Shown here piece by piece: positions 42,163 to 50,871 of a stretch of DNA of 64,000 nucleotides. The notes below the pieces were generated by a model, which was not told the origin of the DNA, made no database searches, and was given only the letters and a program-made list of their open reading frames with translations. Within the stretch, counting starts at the first letter, position 1. Each line of letters opens with the position of its first letter. This stretch comes from Cohnella sp. CFH 77786 (lineage in GTDB: Bacteria > Bacillota > Bacilli > Paenibacillales > Paenibacillaceae). The DNA is taken from positions 248,001-312,000 of the forward strand of contig NZ_WJIB01000001.1 in the NCBI RefSeq assembly GCF_019400745.1, in the 5' to 3' direction. A program made the translations under genes and the position numbers.

Positions 42163-42687
42163 ATGTCCGCATCGAAAAAAGTGATCTGTCTCGTAGACGA
42201 CGAATTCGAAGATTTGGAATTGTGGTACCCGGTCTACCGGGCCCGCGAAGAAGGCGCTGAGGTGCTGCTGGCCGGTCCGGAGCGTGGACGCAAATACGTC
42301 GGCAAATACGGCGTGCCCGCCGTTTCGGACCTCTCATACGACGATTTGGACGCCGATTCCTGCGACGGCCTGCTGATCGTCGGAGGATGGGCGCCCGATA
42401 AAATCCGCAGGGACCCCAGGGTGCTTGAATTCGTCCGCCGCGTCGACCAAGCCGGCAAGCCGATCGGCCAAATCTGCCACGCCGGCTGGGTGCTCATCTC
42501 GGCTAAAATCGCCAAGGGACGCACCGTCACCTCCACGCCCGGCATCCGGGACGACTGGGAGAACGCGGGGGCCGCATGGCTCGATGAACCGGTCGTGATC
42601 GACGGAAACTGGATTTCCGCCCGCAGGCCCCCGGATTTGCCGCCGTACGCCAAGGCGTTCTGCGACAAGCTGTTCGGCCGCGCCTAA
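42163..42687 (+). CDS. DJ-1/PfpI-family protein (YhbO-like)
   Basis: A 174-residue class I glutamine-amidotransferase-like protein of the PfpI group. The nucleophile elbow reads GQICHAGWVLISA, with Cys-His as in YhbO/PfpI, and the Glu partner is in DDEFEDLELWYP near the N-terminus. A canonical start gives KKVICLVDDEFED. Relatives act in general or glycation stress; the activity remains debated. GAGGAGG precedes the ATG and TACAAT lies at 42123-42128. Confidence 0.92.
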   Translation: MSASKKVICLVDDEFEDLELWYPVYRAREEGAEVLLAGPERGRKYVGKYGVPAVSDLSYDDLDADSCDGLLIVGGWAPDKIRRDPRVLEFVRRVDQAGKPIGQICHAGWVLISAKIAKGRTVTSTPGIRDDWENAGAAWLDEPVVIDGNWISARRPPDLPPYAKAFCDKLFGRA

Positions 42688-42765
42688 CGCGAACCCCGGC
42701 CGCGATGGAACCCGGGATGAACGGCTCACGTCGTCTTTTTGGGCAGATGAGATACGTGTCCCGGG

Positions 42766-42806
42766 GTGATTCCGAAAAGGATCAAGGATAGCTTCCTTTC
42801 GGAATC
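42766..42806 (+). repeat. Composite palindromic element, copy D (covarying)
   Basis: GATTCCGAAA (42768-42777) and TTTCGGAATC (42797-42806). Compared with copies A and B, the A of the left arm is C and the T of the right arm is G, so pairing is preserved. On the plus strand it precedes the terminator of the DJ-1 gene. Confidence 0.85.
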
Positions 42807-42813
42807 GCGCGGT

Positions 42814-42847
42814 CTCTGCGCTCCCTTCGCGGAGGGGTTTCGTTTTA
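42814..42847 (+). terminator. Terminator of the DJ-1 gene, part of composite element D
   Basis: CTCTGCG-CTCCCTT-CGCGGAG followed by GGGTTTCGTTTT, 7 nt after element D. It slightly overlaps the ptsI stop region on the other strand. Confidence 0.65.
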
Positions 42848-44599
42848 TCCCAAGGCGGCATCCTTCGCGATTCGCGAATCCGTCTCCGCGCGGAAACTTT
42901 CCGCCATCCTGCGGATGTCCGCCGCGGTGCGGCAGCGCATCATCTCCTCCATCAGCGGCCGGCAGTCCGCCTTCCGGGTGCGGATGAGGCTTTGCTTGAC
43001 CGGCAGGATGGCTTGCGCGGACAAGCTGAGCTCTTCGATGCCGAGCGCCAGCCAAATCGGGAGCGCACGGATGTCCCCGGCCAGTTCCCCGCATACGCTG
43101 ACGGGAATGCCGCGTTTCTTGGCCGCTTCCGCGACGCTGGCGAGCATGCGGATGACGGACGGATGGAACGGCTCGTACAAATGGCTGATTTTCTCGTTCA
43201 TCCGGTCGACCGCCAGCGTGAATTGGATCAGATCGTTCGTTCCGATGCTGAAGAAGGCCGCTTCCTCCGCGAGCAGGTCCGCGATCGCCACCGCCGCCGG
43301 CACTTCGATCATGATGCCGGCCGGGATGCCGGAGCGGTGCGGGATACCTTGCTCCTCCAGTTCCCTCCGGGCTTCGTCCAGCACCGCGTTCGCTTCCCTC
43401 ACCTCTTCTACGGAGGCGATGAGCGGATACATGATTTGAACGTCCCCGAACGCGGCCGCCCTCAGAATGGCCCGCAATTGCGTTTTGAACAAGTCCTTGC
43501 GGTCCAGGCTGAACCGGATCGCGCGGTAGCCGAGGAACGGATTGTCCTCCACGGGCATTTCGTAATAGTCGAGCTGCTTGTCGCCCCCGATGTCGAGCGT
43601 GCGGATGATCAGAGGTTTCCCTTGCAGCCTCTCCGCAGCCTCCCTGTACACTTCGAATTGCTCCTCTTCCGACGGAAAGTGGTTCCGGTCCATGTACAGG
43701 AATTCCGTGCGGAACAGGCCGACCCCTTCCGCCCCCTGATCGAGCGACGCATCCAGCTCTTTGATCGAGCTGATGTTCGCCGCAAGCGTAAGCGGGAACC
43801 CGTCCGGCGTCACGGAAGGCACGGAAGCGAGGGAAAGCAGCTGCTCCCGCTGGGCTTGGTACCGCAGCCGCCGTCCCGCGTAGACTTCGATCGTGCCAGG
43901 ATCCGGATCCACGTAAAGCTGTCCCGTTCCCCCGTCCACGATCAGCAGGTCGCCCGTGCCGATGGGCGTGCCGAGCTTGCCCTCCAGCCCCATGACGAGC
44001 GGGATGCCGAAAGCCCTGGCCATGATCGCCGCATGCGAGGTCGGACTGCCGACCATCGTCGCGATGCCGAGCACGAGCTCCGGTCTCAAATGGATCAGCT
44101 GGGACGGAGACAGCTCCCGGACGACCAGCACGAACGGCTGGGTGTCCTCGGGCAGCGCGATCTCCGGAATCCCGAGCAAATGCTTGAGCAGCCGGTTTCC
44201 GACATCCTTGATGTCGATCGCCCGCTCCTTCATATATTCGTCGTCCAGCAGGTCGAACATGGTGACGAAATGGTCGATCGCTTCCTTGACGGCCACCTCC
44301 GCCGCTTTGTACTGCCGCTGGATGATCCCCTGGATTTCGTTCATGAACACCGGATCTTCCAAAATCGCGAGATGGGCGTCGAAGATGCTGATTTCCTGCG
44401 CCCCGACGGCTTCGTCCAGCTCCGATTTCATTCGGGCGATTTCGCTTTTGGAACGCCGGACGCCTTCGTACAGCCGCTCGAACTCCTTGGCCAGATCGGC
44501 CACGTCGATTTTCTGGTCCGGCAGCTCCCATTCCCAGTGCGGCAGTACGAACGCTTTGCCGATCGCGATTCCGTCCGATGCCCCCAGCGCCTGAATCAT
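42845..44599 (-). CDS. ptsI: PTS enzyme I
   Basis: Phosphoenolpyruvate-protein phosphotransferase of 584 residues that starts the PTS phosphate relay. An N-terminal HPr-binding helical domain is followed by the phospho-His segment MVGSPTSHAAIMARAFGIP near residue 187, a swivel linker, and the C-terminal PEP-binding barrel with GVGLFRTEFLYMDR, IRTLDIGGDKQL, FFSIGTNDLIQFT and SVCGELAGD. The phospho-His motif differs from the usual GGRTSH at two positions but keeps the His. Its ATG overlaps the IICBA stop (ATGA), so translation is coupled. No ptsH gene follows, which is unusual. Confidence 0.93.
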   Translation of the reverse strand: MIQALGASDGIAIGKAFVLPHWEWELPDQKIDVADLAKEFERLYEGVRRSKSEIARMKSELDEAVGAQEISIFDAHLAILEDPVFMNEIQGIIQRQYKAAEVAVKEAIDHFVTMFDLLDDEYMKERAIDIKDVGNRLLKHLLGIPEIALPEDTQPFVLVVRELSPSQLIHLRPELVLGIATMVGSPTSHAAIMARAFGIPLVMGLEGKLGTPIGTGDLLIVDGGTGQLYVDPDPGTIEVYAGRRLRYQAQREQLLSLASVPSVTPDGFPLTLAANISSIKELDASLDQGAEGVGLFRTEFLYMDRNHFPSEEEQFEVYREAAERLQGKPLIIRTLDIGGDKQLDYYEMPVEDNPFLGYRAIRFSLDRKDLFKTQLRAILRAAAFGDVQIMYPLIASVEEVREANAVLDEARRELEEQGIPHRSGIPAGIMIEVPAAVAIADLLAEEAAFFSIGTNDLIQFTLAVDRMNEKISHLYEPFHPSVIRMLASVAEAAKKRGIPVSVCGELAGDIRALPIWLALGIEELSLSAQAILPVKQSLIRTRKADCRPLMEEMMRCRTAADIRRMAESFRAETDSRIAKDAALG

Positions 44600-46497
44600 G
44601 AATGTACCCCCTGGCCCTTTTTTTCTCTTCGATGAACGACTACCGACATAACCGCCGCCTGGCCTTTCTTGACGGTTTTGTACGGAGCGAACCGCCAGGA
44701 ACGAACGATTTCCGGATTGGTGATGACCATCGGCGTAGCCAATGACTTGGCCCGTTTGCGAAGCGTCGGCAAGTGGAACCTGAGGAGCGGCTGGCCCGGC
44801 GTGACGACTTCGCCCTCCTTGGCAAGAGCCGTAAAGCCTTCTCCGCCGAGCAGCGAGGTGTCGATCCCGACGTGGAGCAGCACTTCCAATCCGTCGTCCG
44901 TACGCAAGCCGACCGCGTGCCTCGAAGGGTGCACATGGATGATCGTCCCTTTCACCGGCGCCACCAGCTCCCCCTTCTCCGGCAGGAACGCCACGCCGCG
45001 GCCGACGAGCTTGCCGGCGAAGATCGGATCGTCCACGTCCTCGAGCGGGATCATGCGGCCCTGCACCGGGGCATGGAACTGCACCTGCTGCACGTCCTGC
45101 TGCATAAGCTTCTGGATCTCTTCCCGGATCAGCTCCGAATACGTCCCGAACACGACCTGGACGTGTCCGCCGCCTAGACGGATGACGCCGGCGGCGCCCA
45201 AGTGCCGAAGGGCCTGGACGTCGACTCTCCGGTCGTCTTCGAGCGTAAGCCGGAGGCGGGTGATGCAAGCCTCGATCCGCTGAATGTTCTCCTTCGCTCC
45301 GAGGGCTTGCAGGATCAAGGGAGCCCGGTACGGTACATCCCCCGCCCAATCGTCCAGCCGCGTCGCGTCCTCGCGTCCCGGAGTCGTGAGCTGGAAGCGG
45401 CGGATGCTCCAGCGGAACAGAACATAATAGACGACGCCCACCGCGAGTCCGAGCGGGATGAGCATCCAGCCGCGGGTCGAGAGCGGAAGGTTGATCAGAT
45501 ACTCCAGCGCCCCGGCCGAGAAGCTGAAGCCGTGGCGGATGCCAAGCTCGTACGTCAGCCACATGACGCCGCCCGACAGCACCGCGTGCACCAGGAACAA
45601 ATAAGGAGCGACGAACAGGAAAGCGAATTCGACGGGCTCGGTCACGCCCGTGAGAAAACAGCCTAAGGCGGCGATCCGGAATTGCTTGGCGATTTTGGGC
45701 TTCAAATCTTCCCGGGCCTCGTGGATGATGGCGAACGCCACGGCCGGAAGCGCGAACATGATCGTCGGGTACAACCCCGCCATATAAGCCCCGGCTTCGG
45801 GGTCACCTGCGAAATACCTCGTCAGATCGCCGAAATATACGGCGCCCTCGGCATCCTTATATTGGCCGACCTGAAACCAGAAGACGTGATTGAGCAGATG
45901 ATGGAGACCGAACGCCACCAGAATCCGATGCAGGAACCCGTACAGGAAAATACCGAAGCCGCCTGCCGATTCCACCAGCGTGCCCGCCGACGAGGCGAGG
46001 CCCGCGAGGCTTTCCCCGATGCTGATCATCAGCCAGGCGAACAGCAGGGAAAAACCGCTCATGAAGAGAGGCACGAACCGCGATCCGCCGAAAAACTGCA
46101 AAAACTCCGGCAGCACGAACGATTTGAACCGGTCATGCGCCCAGCCCGACACGATCCCGATCACGGCGCCGGCGAACATCGACGGCTGGACGCCGTCCGG
46201 ATCGTAAGCGTGGGTAATCGCGGTGAAAATGAACATGCCCGACAGTGCGGCGATCCCCGCGGCGGCTGTCTGGTTGGACAAGCCGAGCGCGATGCCGACG
46301 GCGAACACGTGGGGCGTATATTGGAACATCACGAGTCCCGCGGCATGAAGCAGTTCCGGCACATGCGGCCACCCGAGCGCTTCCCAGGGCAATCTCGCGA
46401 GCATGAGAAATATGGCGGCGGCGGGCAGCACCGTCATCGGCAGCATCATGGCCCGTCCAAGCCGTTGGAGATAGCCCACACCGTACATTCGGCGCAT
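44596..46497 (-). CDS. PTS glucose/N-acetylglucosamine-type IICBA permease
   Basis: A three-domain sugar permease of 633 residues. The IIC membrane domain (~1-370) has GRAMMLPMTVLPAAAIFLML, VAFGLHHLLNHVFWF and GVTEPVEFAFLFVAPYLF. The IIB domain holds IEACITRLRL with its phospho-Cys near residue 423. The C-terminal IIA domain contains PVKGTIIHVHPSRHAVGL and LLHVGIDTSLLGGEGF with the phospho-His. This order is that of PtsG/NagE. The HHLLNHVFWFQ segment leans to GlcNAc, but specificity is unproven. AGGAGG precedes the first ATG closely; the ATG three codons later is an alternative. Confidence 0.92.
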   Translation of the reverse strand: MRRMYGVGYLQRLGRAMMLPMTVLPAAAIFLMLARLPWEALGWPHVPELLHAAGLVMFQYTPHVFAVGIALGLSNQTAAAGIAALSGMFIFTAITHAYDPDGVQPSMFAGAVIGIVSGWAHDRFKSFVLPEFLQFFGGSRFVPLFMSGFSLLFAWLMISIGESLAGLASSAGTLVESAGGFGIFLYGFLHRILVAFGLHHLLNHVFWFQVGQYKDAEGAVYFGDLTRYFAGDPEAGAYMAGLYPTIMFALPAVAFAIIHEAREDLKPKIAKQFRIAALGCFLTGVTEPVEFAFLFVAPYLFLVHAVLSGGVMWLTYELGIRHGFSFSAGALEYLINLPLSTRGWMLIPLGLAVGVVYYVLFRWSIRRFQLTTPGREDATRLDDWAGDVPYRAPLILQALGAKENIQRIEACITRLRLTLEDDRRVDVQALRHLGAAGVIRLGGGHVQVVFGTYSELIREEIQKLMQQDVQQVQFHAPVQGRMIPLEDVDDPIFAGKLVGRGVAFLPEKGELVAPVKGTIIHVHPSRHAVGLRTDDGLEVLLHVGIDTSLLGGEGFTALAKEGEVVTPGQPLLRFHLPTLRKRAKSLATPMVITNPEIVRSWRFAPYKTVKKGQAAVMSVVVHRREKKGQGVHS

Positions 46498-46544
46498 CCC
46501 CCTCCTCTTTCTCGATGGTAAGCGCAGTCCTCCGGTTTGTCAAA

Positions 46545-46569
46545 GAAAAAACCGGGCATTCGCCCGGTT
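46545..46569 (-). terminator. Terminator of the CoA-binding gene
   Basis: AACCGGGC-GAAT-GCCCGGTT with a minus-strand tail of TTTTTTC. Confidence 0.93.
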
Positions 46570-46581
46570 CGGCGGCCCGGC

Positions 46582-47010
46582 TTACGCCTTGCCGCGAGGA
46601 AGCAAGATCGAATCCTCCACCTTGATGCAGCGGTCCATGACGACGTTCATCCCGGCTTCCCGCGCGATTTCCGCCGCTTCATCGTTTGCGATGCCGAGCT
46701 GCAGCCACAGCGTTTTGGCTTTGACTTGGGCGGCTTCCTTCGCGATGGGCGGCGTATGCTCCGGGCGGCGGAACACGTTCACGATGTCGATGGGAACCGG
46801 CACGTCGGCCAACGAAGCGTATGCCTTCTCCCCGAGGATCGTGTCCGCGTTCGGATTGACCGGAATGATTTTGTAGCCTTTGGCCTGCATCGCTTCGGAC
46901 ACCATGTGCGACACCTTGGACGGGTCGTCCGACAGCCCGACGACCGCAATCGTCTCCGTTTCCTGCAGAATGCGCTTGATCTCTTCCCGGGACGGATTTT
47001 CGAATGCCAT
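46582..47010 (-). CDS. CoA-binding-domain protein (YccU-like)
   Basis: A 142-residue Rossmann protein of the CoA_binding_2 type: TIAVVGLSDDPSKVSHMVSE as nucleotide loop, GYKIIPVNPNADTILGEKAY, DIVNVFRRPEHTPPIAKEA and LWLQLGIANDEAAEIAREAG, with MDRCIKVE near the end. Small stand-alone members bind CoA; their process is unknown. AGAGAGG precedes the ATG. It lies 16 nt behind the aroA-like gene on the same strand and is probably co-transcribed. Confidence 0.9.
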   Translation of the reverse strand: MAFENPSREEIKRILQETETIAVVGLSDDPSKVSHMVSEAMQAKGYKIIPVNPNADTILGEKAYASLADVPVPIDIVNVFRRPEHTPPIAKEAAQVKAKTLWLQLGIANDEAAEIAREAGMNVVMDRCIKVEDSILLPRGKA

Positions 47011-47026
47011 GGAATTCCTCTCTCCT

Positions 47027-48322
47027 CTACTGTACCCACTCCACCTGAGCGCCGAGCGCCTTCAGGTGATCGAAATACTGCGGATAGGATTTGGCGACGT
47101 GGTGCGCGTCGCGGATCCGGATCGGCTTGGCCGCGCGGAGGCCGACGACCGTCAGGGCCATAATGACCCGGTGGTCGAAATGCGCGTCGATCTCCACGCC
47201 GCCTTCGACGCCTTCCGGCCGTCCGTGGACGATGATTTCGTCCCGTTTCTCCTCGACGTTCGCCCCCGCCTTGCGAAGCTCGGCCAAATAGTCGGTGATC
47301 CGGTCGCATTCCTTGTAACGCAAGTTCTCTACATTATAGAATCTGGAGGTTCCTTCGGCAAACACGCTGGCCGCCACCATCGCGAGGACCCCGTCGGTGA
47401 ATTCGTCCCCGTCGAACTCCCCGGCCGTCAGCCGGCCGTTGCCCTGCACGTGGACGACCCCGTCCTTGTGCGTGAGCGGGACGTTCATGGCGCGCAGCAC
47501 GTCCACGACGGCGCGTTCCCCCTGCTTGCTGTCTTCGGTCAATCGGTGCAGCCTGACGTCCGAACGGGTGACCGCCGCCGCCGCAAGCACCGCGGCGGAT
47601 CCGGGGTAGTCCCCTTGCACGACATAGGTTTGCGCGCGGTACTTCTGCCGGCCAGGCACGCGGTAATGCATCAAATCTTCTGAGGCTTCGACGACGATGC
47701 CCGCCTGGGACAGCACCTCCAGGGTTTGTCCGACGACGACTTTCGACTTGAGGTCGTGGAGCACTTCGATCTCGCTGTCCTCGTCCAGCAGAGGCGTCAG
47801 GAACAGCAAGGAGCTCAGGAATTGCGAGCTGACGCTCCCCGATACTTGGATTTTGCCGCCCCGCGGGTTCCCGCCCTTGACCGTAATCGGAAGCTTGCCG
47901 CCGTTATGCTCGATTTCCACGCCCATGCTCTGCAGCGCCTCCAGGAGGTCGTCGTGCGGGCGTTTGCCGAGCGATTGAGGGTACGCGTTCACGAACGTCA
48001 CTTCTTCCGGAAGCAGCGAGGCGATCGAAAGGATAAACCGAAGCACCGCGCCCGCGTTTCCGACGTTCAGCTCCTTGACCGGTTTCGGATGGCGCCCGAA
48101 GCCCGTGATCACGATCTTCTCGTCGTCCTCCTCCACGGCCGCCCCGAGATCGCGTATGCAGCGCCGCATCGCTTCGCCGTCCTCGCTGTGCGCCGGATAC
48201 AGGATCGTGCTTGTCCCTTCCGCCAGAGCCGCCACCAGCAAGTACCGGGTCGTATAGTTTTTGGACGAGAGCGCCTGGATGTCCCCTTGCAGCTTGCTCG
48301 TCGGCGTTACGATCATATCCAT
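47027..48322 (-). CDS. aroA: EPSP synthase, divergent type
   Basis: 3-phosphoshikimate 1-carboxyvinyltransferase of 431 residues, shikimate pathway. The two-domain fold is traced by SSKNYTTRYLLVAALAEGTS (in place of DKSxSHRAL), VGNAGAVLRFILSIASL, RPHDDLLEALQSMGVE, SVSSQFLSSLLFLTPLLD, QGDYPGSAAVLAAAAV, EFTDGVLAMVAASVFAEG and RYKECDRI. The substrate-loop motif GNAGT-A-x-R-P of classical enzymes reads GNAGAVLRF here. The gene is alone, not in an aro cluster, so a second, canonical aroA elsewhere is possible. ATG at 48320-48322 has AAGGAG 13 nt upstream. Confidence 0.88.
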   Translation of the reverse strand: MDMIVTPTSKLQGDIQALSSKNYTTRYLLVAALAEGTSTILYPAHSEDGEAMRRCIRDLGAAVEEDDEKIVITGFGRHPKPVKELNVGNAGAVLRFILSIASLLPEEVTFVNAYPQSLGKRPHDDLLEALQSMGVEIEHNGGKLPITVKGGNPRGGKIQVSGSVSSQFLSSLLFLTPLLDEDSEIEVLHDLKSKVVVGQTLEVLSQAGIVVEASEDLMHYRVPGRQKYRAQTYVVQGDYPGSAAVLAAAAVTRSDVRLHRLTEDSKQGERAVVDVLRAMNVPLTHKDGVVHVQGNGRLTAGEFDGDEFTDGVLAMVAASVFAEGTSRFYNVENLRYKECDRITDYLAELRKAGANVEEKRDEIIVHGRPEGVEGGVEIDAHFDHRVIMALTVVGLRAAKPIRIRDAHHVAKSYPQYFDHLKALGAQVEWVQ

Positions 48323-48468
48323 GTTGTGCGAAACACTCCTTATCCGATGTAGGCAATTCGATGCTCTGCCACTGCCTCGCGCCATGTGCATCAAGCGCGG
48401 GCCCATTTGACAGCGCGGCACGCGGTTTCTTATGATGATACCAAATCGAAGCGAAAGGGCGAATCCAG

Positions 48469-48774
48469 ATGAATCCGCATGAAACGATAACGGTGGAAGA
48501 GCTTAAAGCCAGGCTGGACGCCGGGGAGAAACCCCTCATCATCGACGTCCGGGAGCCGGAGGAAGTCGCCTACGGCATGATCCCCGGGGCCGTCCACCTG
48601 CCGATGGGCCAAATCCCGCAAAGGCTGGACGATATCCCGCGCGAGGGCGAAGTCATTTTCGTCTGCCGAAGCGGCCACCGCAGCGGTCAAGTATGCGACT
48701 ATTTGAACATGCTGGGTTACGAGAAGCCCGTCAACATGATCGGCGGCATGCTCGCCTGGTCCCAATTGCCGTAA
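48469..48774 (+). CDS. Rhodanese-domain protein
   Basis: A single-domain rhodanese of 101 residues: ITVEELKARLDAGEKPLIID, VREPEEVAYGMIPGAVHLPM, and the active loop VCRSGHRSGQV with the catalytic Cys persulphide residue, ending NMIGGMLAW. It carries sulphane sulphur in the cytoplasm; the acceptor is unknown. AAAGGG lies before the ATG. Divergent from aroA; a strong terminator follows. Confidence 0.93.
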   Translation: MNPHETITVEELKARLDAGEKPLIIDVREPEEVAYGMIPGAVHLPMGQIPQRLDDIPREGEVIFVCRSGHRSGQVCDYLNMLGYEKPVNMIGGMLAWSQLP

Positions 48775-48778
48775 GGCC

Positions 48779-48803
48779 GCGGAGCGAAAGCTCCGCTTTT
48801 TTT
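48779..48803 (+). terminator. Rhodanese gene terminator
   Basis: GCGGAGC-GAAA-GCTCCGC followed by seven T. Confidence 0.95.
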
Positions 48804-48814
48804 GTCGAATTGCC

Positions 48815-48883
48815 CGGGAACTGTACTATGTACCCCGCTTCGCCGGCTTCCCGAGATGGACGCCCACCTGCTCTATCATAGCA
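48815..48883 (-). ncRNA. Possible small structured transcript
   Basis: The minus strand shows an extended -10, TGCTATGAT (48875-48883), with no downstream gene on that strand before the rhodanese terminator. The following sequence folds into CGGGAA (48848-48853) with TTCCCG (48815-48820), enclosing GTAC-ATA-GTAC (48823-48833). It may equally be a bare palindrome. No known RNA family recognised. Confidence 0.25.
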
Positions 48884-48969
48884 TATCACCCGCGGGGCAG
48901 GTATAAAACCGCTTCTTTTTCCGTAAGTTTGGTAGTGAGGTTCAAGACGTTACCCTGCAGGTGATGCGA

Positions 48970-49260
48970 TTGACGACGATGGGCAAGCCGGGCGCACCAG
49001 ACGGTCCGCTAAAAAGGCTCCTGGATCCTTCCCAGCCGCTGTACAGGGAAGACGTCCTGTGGGCGCTTCACCATATCAAAAGAAAAGCGGCCGATGGAGC
49101 GCCCGAGTGGTCGGGGCTCGATCGGCCGCAGCTGCTGGAGTATTTCGCCTGTTTCGCGGAGATGGCGCTTCTCCTGCTCAACCGGCAACTCCCCGGCCAG
49201 CCGGAAACCGCCTGCTTCCGCAAGATGCTGAAGGAGTTGCTGGCGGGAGAACGCGCTTAG
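48970..49260 (+). CDS. Small helical protein of unknown function
   Basis: A 96-residue frame with strong GC at third positions. Text is helical and Leu-rich: [52 protein letters not shown]. Not recognised. The TTG at 48970 has AGGTGA 5 nt upstream; ATG at 48979 is the conservative alternative. Its TAG overlaps the gnd stop codon on the other strand by two bases. Confidence 0.55.
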   Translation: MTTMGKPGAPDGPLKRLLDPSQPLYREDVLWALHHIKRKAADGAPEWSGLDRPQLLEYFACFAEMALLLLNRQLPGQPETACFRKMLKELLAGERA

Positions 49261-50672
49261 TTCCGGATCCACTCGTGGTGGAAGGTGCCTTCCTTGTCCA
49301 CCCGTTTGAACGTGTGCGCGCCGAAATAATCGCGCTGCGCTTGCAGCAGGTTGGCCGGCAGACGCTCCGAACGGTAGCTGTCGTAGTATGCGAGAGCGCT
49401 CGAGAACGAAGGCACCGGAATGCCGTATCGGACCGCGGCGGCCACGACTTCGCGCCAGGCGTCCTGGTAGCTTTCGACGACGCCCTTGAAGTACTCGTCC
49501 AGCAGCAGGTTGCGCAGGCCGGGGTCGCGGTCGTATGCGTCCTTGATGTTCTGAAGGAAACGAGCCCGGATGATGCAGCCTCCGCGGAAGATCATCGCGA
49601 TGTCGCCGTAGCGCAGGTTCCAATTGTACTCCTCGGAAGCCGCGCGCATTTGGGCGAAGCCTTGCGCGTACGAGCAGATCTTGCTGGCGAACAGCGCTTT
49701 GCGGATGCTCTCGATGAAGGCCGCCTTGTCGCCTTGGAACGGCTGCGTCTTGGGTCCGTTCAGCACTTTGCTGGCCGCGGCGCGCTCTTCCTTGATGGCG
49801 GACAGGAAGCGGGCGAATACCGATTCCGTGATGATGGACAGAGGCACGCCCAAATCCAGCGCGCTTTGGCTCGTCCATTTGCCCGTGCCCTTCTGGCCGG
49901 CGGCGTCGAGGATGACGTCGACCATCGGCTTGCCGGTTTCCGGATCCTTCTGCGAGAAAATGTCCGCGGTGATCTCGATGAGATAGCTGTCGAGCTCGCC
50001 CTTGTTCCATTCGGTGAAAATGGCGTGAAGCTCGTCCGTCGAGAGGCCGAGCACGTCCTTGAGCAGTTGGTAGGCTTCGCAGATGAGCTGCATGTCGCCG
50101 TATTCGATGCCGTTATGCACCATCTTGACGTAATGGCCGGCGCCGTCCGGACCGATGTACGTGCAGCACGGATCGCCGTTCACTTTGGCGGAGATGCCCG
50201 TCAGGATCGGCTCGACGAGCCGGTAAGCTTCCTCCGGTCCGCCCGGCATGATGGACGGCCCTTTGAGCGCGCCCTCTTCGCCGCCGGAAACGCCGGTTCC
50301 GATGAAGTGGAAGCCTTTCTCCGTCAATTCTTTGCTGCGCCGCTGCGTATCCGGGAAGTAGGCGTTGCCGCCGTCGATGATGATATCGCCCTTGTCCAGA
50401 TGGGGGAGGAGCGATTCGATCGTCGCGTCGGTCCCGGCTCCCGCCTGGACCATGATCAGGATTTTGCGGGGTTTCTCCAGGGCGTTCACGAACTCTTCGA
50501 CGGAGAACGTGCCGACGAGGTTTTTCCCCTTGCCGTCCGTGGCCAGCAGGTCGTTCGTTTTGTCCGGCGACCGGTTGTACACCGCCACGGTGAATCCGCG
50601 GCTCTCGATGTTCAGCGCCAGGTTGCGTCCCATGACGGCCATGCCGACGACGCCGATGTTTGCTTTGGTCAT
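49257..50672 (-). CDS. gnd: 6-phosphogluconate dehydrogenase, decarboxylating
   Basis: Oxidative pentose-phosphate enzyme of 471 residues giving ribulose 5-phosphate, CO2 and NADPH. It shows the Rossmann motif [16 protein letters not shown] (family norm GLAVMG), the NADP-discriminating [29 protein letters not shown], catalytic Lys in [15 protein letters not shown], and the C-terminal GTFHHEW. Length fits the GndA type. AAGGA precedes the ATG. Single gene. Confidence 0.97.
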   Translation of the reverse strand: MTKANIGVVGMAVMGRNLALNIESRGFTVAVYNRSPDKTNDLLATDGKGKNLVGTFSVEEFVNALEKPRKILIMVQAGAGTDATIESLLPHLDKGDIIIDGGNAYFPDTQRRSKELTEKGFHFIGTGVSGGEEGALKGPSIMPGGPEEAYRLVEPILTGISAKVNGDPCCTYIGPDGAGHYVKMVHNGIEYGDMQLICEAYQLLKDVLGLSTDELHAIFTEWNKGELDSYLIEITADIFSQKDPETGKPMVDVILDAAGQKGTGKWTSQSALDLGVPLSIITESVFARFLSAIKEERAAASKVLNGPKTQPFQGDKAAFIESIRKALFASKICSYAQGFAQMRAASEEYNWNLRYGDIAMIFRGGCIIRARFLQNIKDAYDRDPGLRNLLLDEYFKGVVESYQDAWREVVAAAVRYGIPVPSFSSALAYYDSYRSERLPANLLQAQRDYFGAHTFKRVDKEGTFHHEWIRN

Positions 50673-50809
50673 CTTCTTCCATCCTTACCTTCCGAATTTA
50701 CAACAGTTCTTATTGTACTCTTTTTGCGGGAAGATGAAAACCATACTTTGACTGTAAACCCTTATGTCTAACGCTTGGCGCGGGCGGGCAAGCCGCTTAT
50801 AAATTTTAC

Positions 50810-50847
50810 TTGCTTTTTTATAGTTAAGTATTTTATAGTATGTACTA
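50810..50847 (+). promoter_or_regulatory. yceI-family gene promoter with dyad
   Basis: TTGCTT (50810-50815), 18-bp spacer, TATAGT (50834-50839). The dyad TAGTA-TG-TACTA (50836-50847) overlaps the -10, so an unknown repressor may act here. The 100 bp before the gene are strikingly AT-rich. Confidence 0.5.
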
Positions 50848-50871
50848 GATATTATTAAGGAGGAATACATA

